Below are positions 5,038 to 6,420 of a DNA stretch of 6,420 bases, piece after piece; position 1 is the stretch's first letter; each line of letters starts with the position of its first letter. Origin of the DNA: Clostridiales bacterium (GTDB lineage: Bacteria > Bacillota > Clostridia > Tissierellales > Sedimentibacteraceae); NCBI GenBank assembly GCA_003457065.1, contig DMJQ01000184.1, positions 1 through 6,420 of the forward strand, read 5' to 3'. The position numbers were made by a program, and so were the translations under genes. A model generated the notes under the pieces. That model worked only from the letters and a program-made list of their open reading frames with translations. It searched no databases and had not been told where the DNA came from.

Positions 5038-5172
5038 TTATCTTCTCCGTTTCATGATTAAAATCAGCATGAGTATTAAATAGCATACTAGTAATATATC
5101 CTTTTGGACCTTGGTATCAATATATTGTTTAACAACCATAAACCATGTAATCATCCAAAAAATCTGATACAT
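5038..5172 (-). CDS. Possible 44-residue hydrophobic small protein overlapping the GIY-YIG gene
   Basis: A frame shifted by one relative to the GIY-YIG gene runs from an ATG at 5170-5172 past that gene's stop to TAA at 5038-5040. It encodes a hydrophobic, Trp-containing start (IFWMITWFMVV, 4-14), a charged middle (KQYIDTKVQKD, 15-25), a hydrophobic stretch ILLVCYLILMLILI (26-39) and a basic end MKRRR, the shape of a small membrane protein with an inside-positive tail. There is no Shine-Dalgarno before the ATG or the preceding GTG. AT-rich DNA read out of frame often encodes Ile/Leu/Phe-rich runs, so chance is a serious alternative. Confidence 0.2.
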   Translation of the reverse strand: MYQIFWMITWFMVVKQYIDTKVQKDILLVCYLILMLILIMKRRR

Positions 5173-5827
5173 CACTAAAGTTCTGAATATGTACAGTTAG
5201 TCTTTTCATTTTTCCCACGTGTTCACGCTTCACATTCAGTTCTGGATTAAAGTGAGATATTAATAAGGCTTCCATCTCACAAAGGAAGTTATTAGACTCC
5301 CTATATGGAATTATAAATTCTAAAGGAATATACTCTTTATCTTTTGATAGAAATATAATTGTTCCAAAATAAATACGCTTATTAAGCATATTATATTTTG
5401 GACTGTGTAATTTTAATGCTGCTAAATGCCCATTAACAAATCTACCCTTTTTAGAATCTGTTTTTCCGACATAAACCAATTTTTCATCTGTATCATCATA
5501 AACAGTTATAAAATATATATTATAGCAACATTCTGGTGGTTCTCCTAATTCCTCTAAAATCCATGCCTTTTCTTCATGGTCTAAATCATAGTTATTATCT
5601 TCATTTACATCAGCAATCTCACAGGCCCTTTCTATATATTCTTTATTTTTATGCCACGAGTAAAACAAGTTTCCCGTATCAATTGTGTTTGCTAAATATA
5701 AATCTACCGCTATATCTAGAGCAATAAATGCGCCCATTTCAAAACAAGGTTTTAAGTTCCCATAAAAGTTAATCGGTGTAACGCTTTCATTACCCTTTAC
5801 CCAAGGCTTTAATGGCTGAAACTTCAT
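5129..5827 (-). CDS. GIY-YIG nuclease-family protein
   Basis: A 232-residue protein with a GIY-YIG nuclease fold at residues about 101-200. The first motif is NIYFITV (103-109) and the second VYVGKT (118-123). They are followed by R129 in KGRFVNGH (the catalytic-arginine position), H134, and an acidic residue (E184 or E186) in CEMEALLISHFNPELN (183-198) at the usual metal-binding position, with N198 closing the fold. All core positions appear filled, so DNA cleavage activity is plausible. Residues 1-100 and the last 30 match no domain I know; the N-terminal part is acidic near 74-96. ATG at 5825-5827 has GAGGA 8 nt upstream, lying between the methyltransferase stop codon and this start, and only 18 nt separate the genes, so they are probably co-transcribed. 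Its DNA is visibly more AT-rich than the methyltransferase gene, suggesting later acquisition. It could be a repair, defence or mobile-element-derived nuclease; the role is unknown. Confidence 0.75.
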   Translation of the reverse strand: MKFQPLKPWVKGNESVTPINFYGNLKPCFEMGAFIALDIAVDLYLANTIDTGNLFYSWHKNKEYIERACEIADVNEDNNYDLDHEEKAWILEELGEPPECCYNIYFITVYDDTDEKLVYVGKTDSKKGRFVNGHLAALKLHSPKYNMLNKRIYFGTIIFLSKDKEYIPLEFIIPYRESNNFLCEMEALLISHFNPELNVKREHVGKMKRLTVHIQNFSDVSDFLDDYMVYGC

Positions 5828-5845
5828 TACATCATTCCTCGCAAT

Positions 5846-6420
5846 CTACACATTGTTTGAAATTCTGCATAATTCGACAACGCACTCCATATGATAACTC
5901 CTGGGGAACATATCATGAAATCTAATCTTTTCTATTTCATATCCTGCTTCCGTAAATATTTTAAGGTCTCTTACTAAGGTTACGGGGTTGCAGGAGACGT
6001 AGATGATTTTTGGGGAGGAAAAGTCAATTATAGGGCCTATGGCCTTAGGGTGAATGCCTTCTCTCGGAGGGTCAAGGACGATGAGGGAGGGCTTTTTATC
6101 AAGTTCGTTAATCTTTTTAAGAACATCTCCGGCGATAAAACGGCAATTGCTTATGCCGTTTAGTTTTGTATTTTCATTGGCGGCGGCAACTGCTTCTTCT
6201 ATAAGTTCGATACCCATGACCTCTTTTGCCTTAAAGCTCAGGATTTGGCCGATGGTTCCCGTTCCGCAGTAAAGGTCAAAGATGACAGAATTGTCTTCTC
6301 CTGCAAATTCTCTTACGGTTTCATAAAGCCTTTCGGCGCCTTGGGAATTTGTCTGAAAAAATGAAAAGGGGCTTATTTTAAATATAAGGCCGTTTATTTT
6401 TTCGTAGAAATAATCTCTTC
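5846..6420 (-). CDS. rlmD: 23S rRNA (uracil-5-)-methyltransferase, RlmD/RlmCD type (3' part, continues past the window edge)
   Basis: The C-terminal 190 residues of a TrmA/RumA-family enzyme, which transfers a methyl group from S-adenosylmethionine to C5 of a specific uridine. The frame stays open to base 6420, so a start at the internal ATG (6215-6217) would be an artefact of the window. Counting from the first visible whole codon, motifs in order are FFQTN (20-24), the SAM-binding [10 protein letters not shown] (48-57), E71 (ribose contact), D98, LDPPREG (115-121), catalytic C143 in SCNP (142-145), and the closing [13 protein letters not shown] (171-183) with the general-base Glu at 178. 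All catalytic elements are present. The N-terminal TRAM domain and any iron-sulphur cysteines lie outside. Firmicute members may be RlmCD (two 23S sites) or RlmD; this cannot be decided here. The downstream GIY-YIG gene follows after 18 nt. Confidence 0.93.
   Translation of the reverse strand, partial: RDYFYEKINGLIFKISPFSFFQTNSQGAERLYETVREFAGEDNSVIFDLYCGTGTIGQILSFKAKEVMGIELIEEAVAAANENTKLNGISNCRFIAGDVLKKINELDKKPSLIVLDPPREGIHPKAIGPIIDFSSPKIIYVSCNPVTLVRDLKIFTEAGYEIEKIRFHDMFPRSYHMECVVELCRISNNV

Noticed and set aside
5129..5827. GIY-YIG protein as an intron-encoded homing endonuclease splitting a host gene
   Set aside because: The methyltransferase ends normally with its C-terminal motif and stop codon, and no group I intron core or exon remainder is seen to the left.
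5846..6217. A separate 123-residue gene starting at the ATG at 6215-6217
   Set aside because: The frame continues upstream through [10 protein letters not shown] and FFQTN to the window edge, so it is part of one longer methyltransferase.
5536..6272. Plus-strand frames opposite the GIY-YIG and rRNA methyltransferase genes (5536-5727, 6054-6272)
   Set aside because: Antisense shadows without ribosome binding sites or recognisable motifs.
1..6420. CRISPR array, tRNA or rRNA gene, insertion sequence or integrase
   Set aside because: No regularly spaced direct repeats, cloverleaf, rRNA word or transposase motif was found on either strand by eye.

Overview
The window looks like a chromosomal segment of a low-GC Gram-positive anaerobe, most likely a member of the Clostridia. 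The reasons are AT-rich intergenic DNA, strong AGGAGG-type ribosome binding sites, sigma-A-like promoters, U-tailed intrinsic terminators and protein families common in that class. This placement is inference; no rRNA or other phylogenetic marker is complete here.

Layout, left to right. (1) 1-1274: a leftward TetR-family regulator gene (96-725) with its own promoter and a TGATAA-type operator. It is bracketed by two inverted copies of an 82-87 nt hairpin element whose inner arms are identical over 32 nt. A degenerate third hairpin and an unrelated long hairpin (1080-1158) lie between it and the next gene. (2) 1275-2412: a rightward YdhF-like aldo/keto reductase gene, then a compact GC-richer segment with several hairpins (candidate structured RNA or 3'UTR), then a very strong bidirectional terminator. 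(3) 2728-3500: a leftward gene for an integral-membrane methyltransferase of the isoprenylcysteine carboxyl methyltransferase type, with a promoter whose -10 lies inside a perfect 32-bp palindrome. (4) 3501-4089: no confident gene, but a good rightward promoter reads into a GC-richer stretch with a doubtful 60-codon frame. (5) 4090-4903: a leftward FUSC/aromatic-acid-exporter-like membrane protein gene, with a candidate terminator just after it and a second bidirectional terminator beyond its promoter region. (6) 5038-6420: a leftward pair, the 3' part of a 23S rRNA uracil-5-methyltransferase gene (RlmD/RlmCD type, cut by the right window edge) followed 18 nt later by a GIY-YIG nuclease-family gene, plus a possible tiny hydrophobic frame overlapping the latter's 3' end.

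The genes do not form one pathway. Apart from the rRNA methyltransferase/GIY-YIG pair they are monocistronic housekeeping or accessory genes. The TetR gene and the aldo/keto reductase are divergent, so the regulator could control the reductase, but no copy of its operator was seen in front of the reductase. I saw no CRISPR array, tRNA, rRNA, integrase or transposase gene. The most unusual material is non-coding: the hairpin elements around tetR, the structured segment after the reductase, and the long operator palindrome in front of the methyltransferase.
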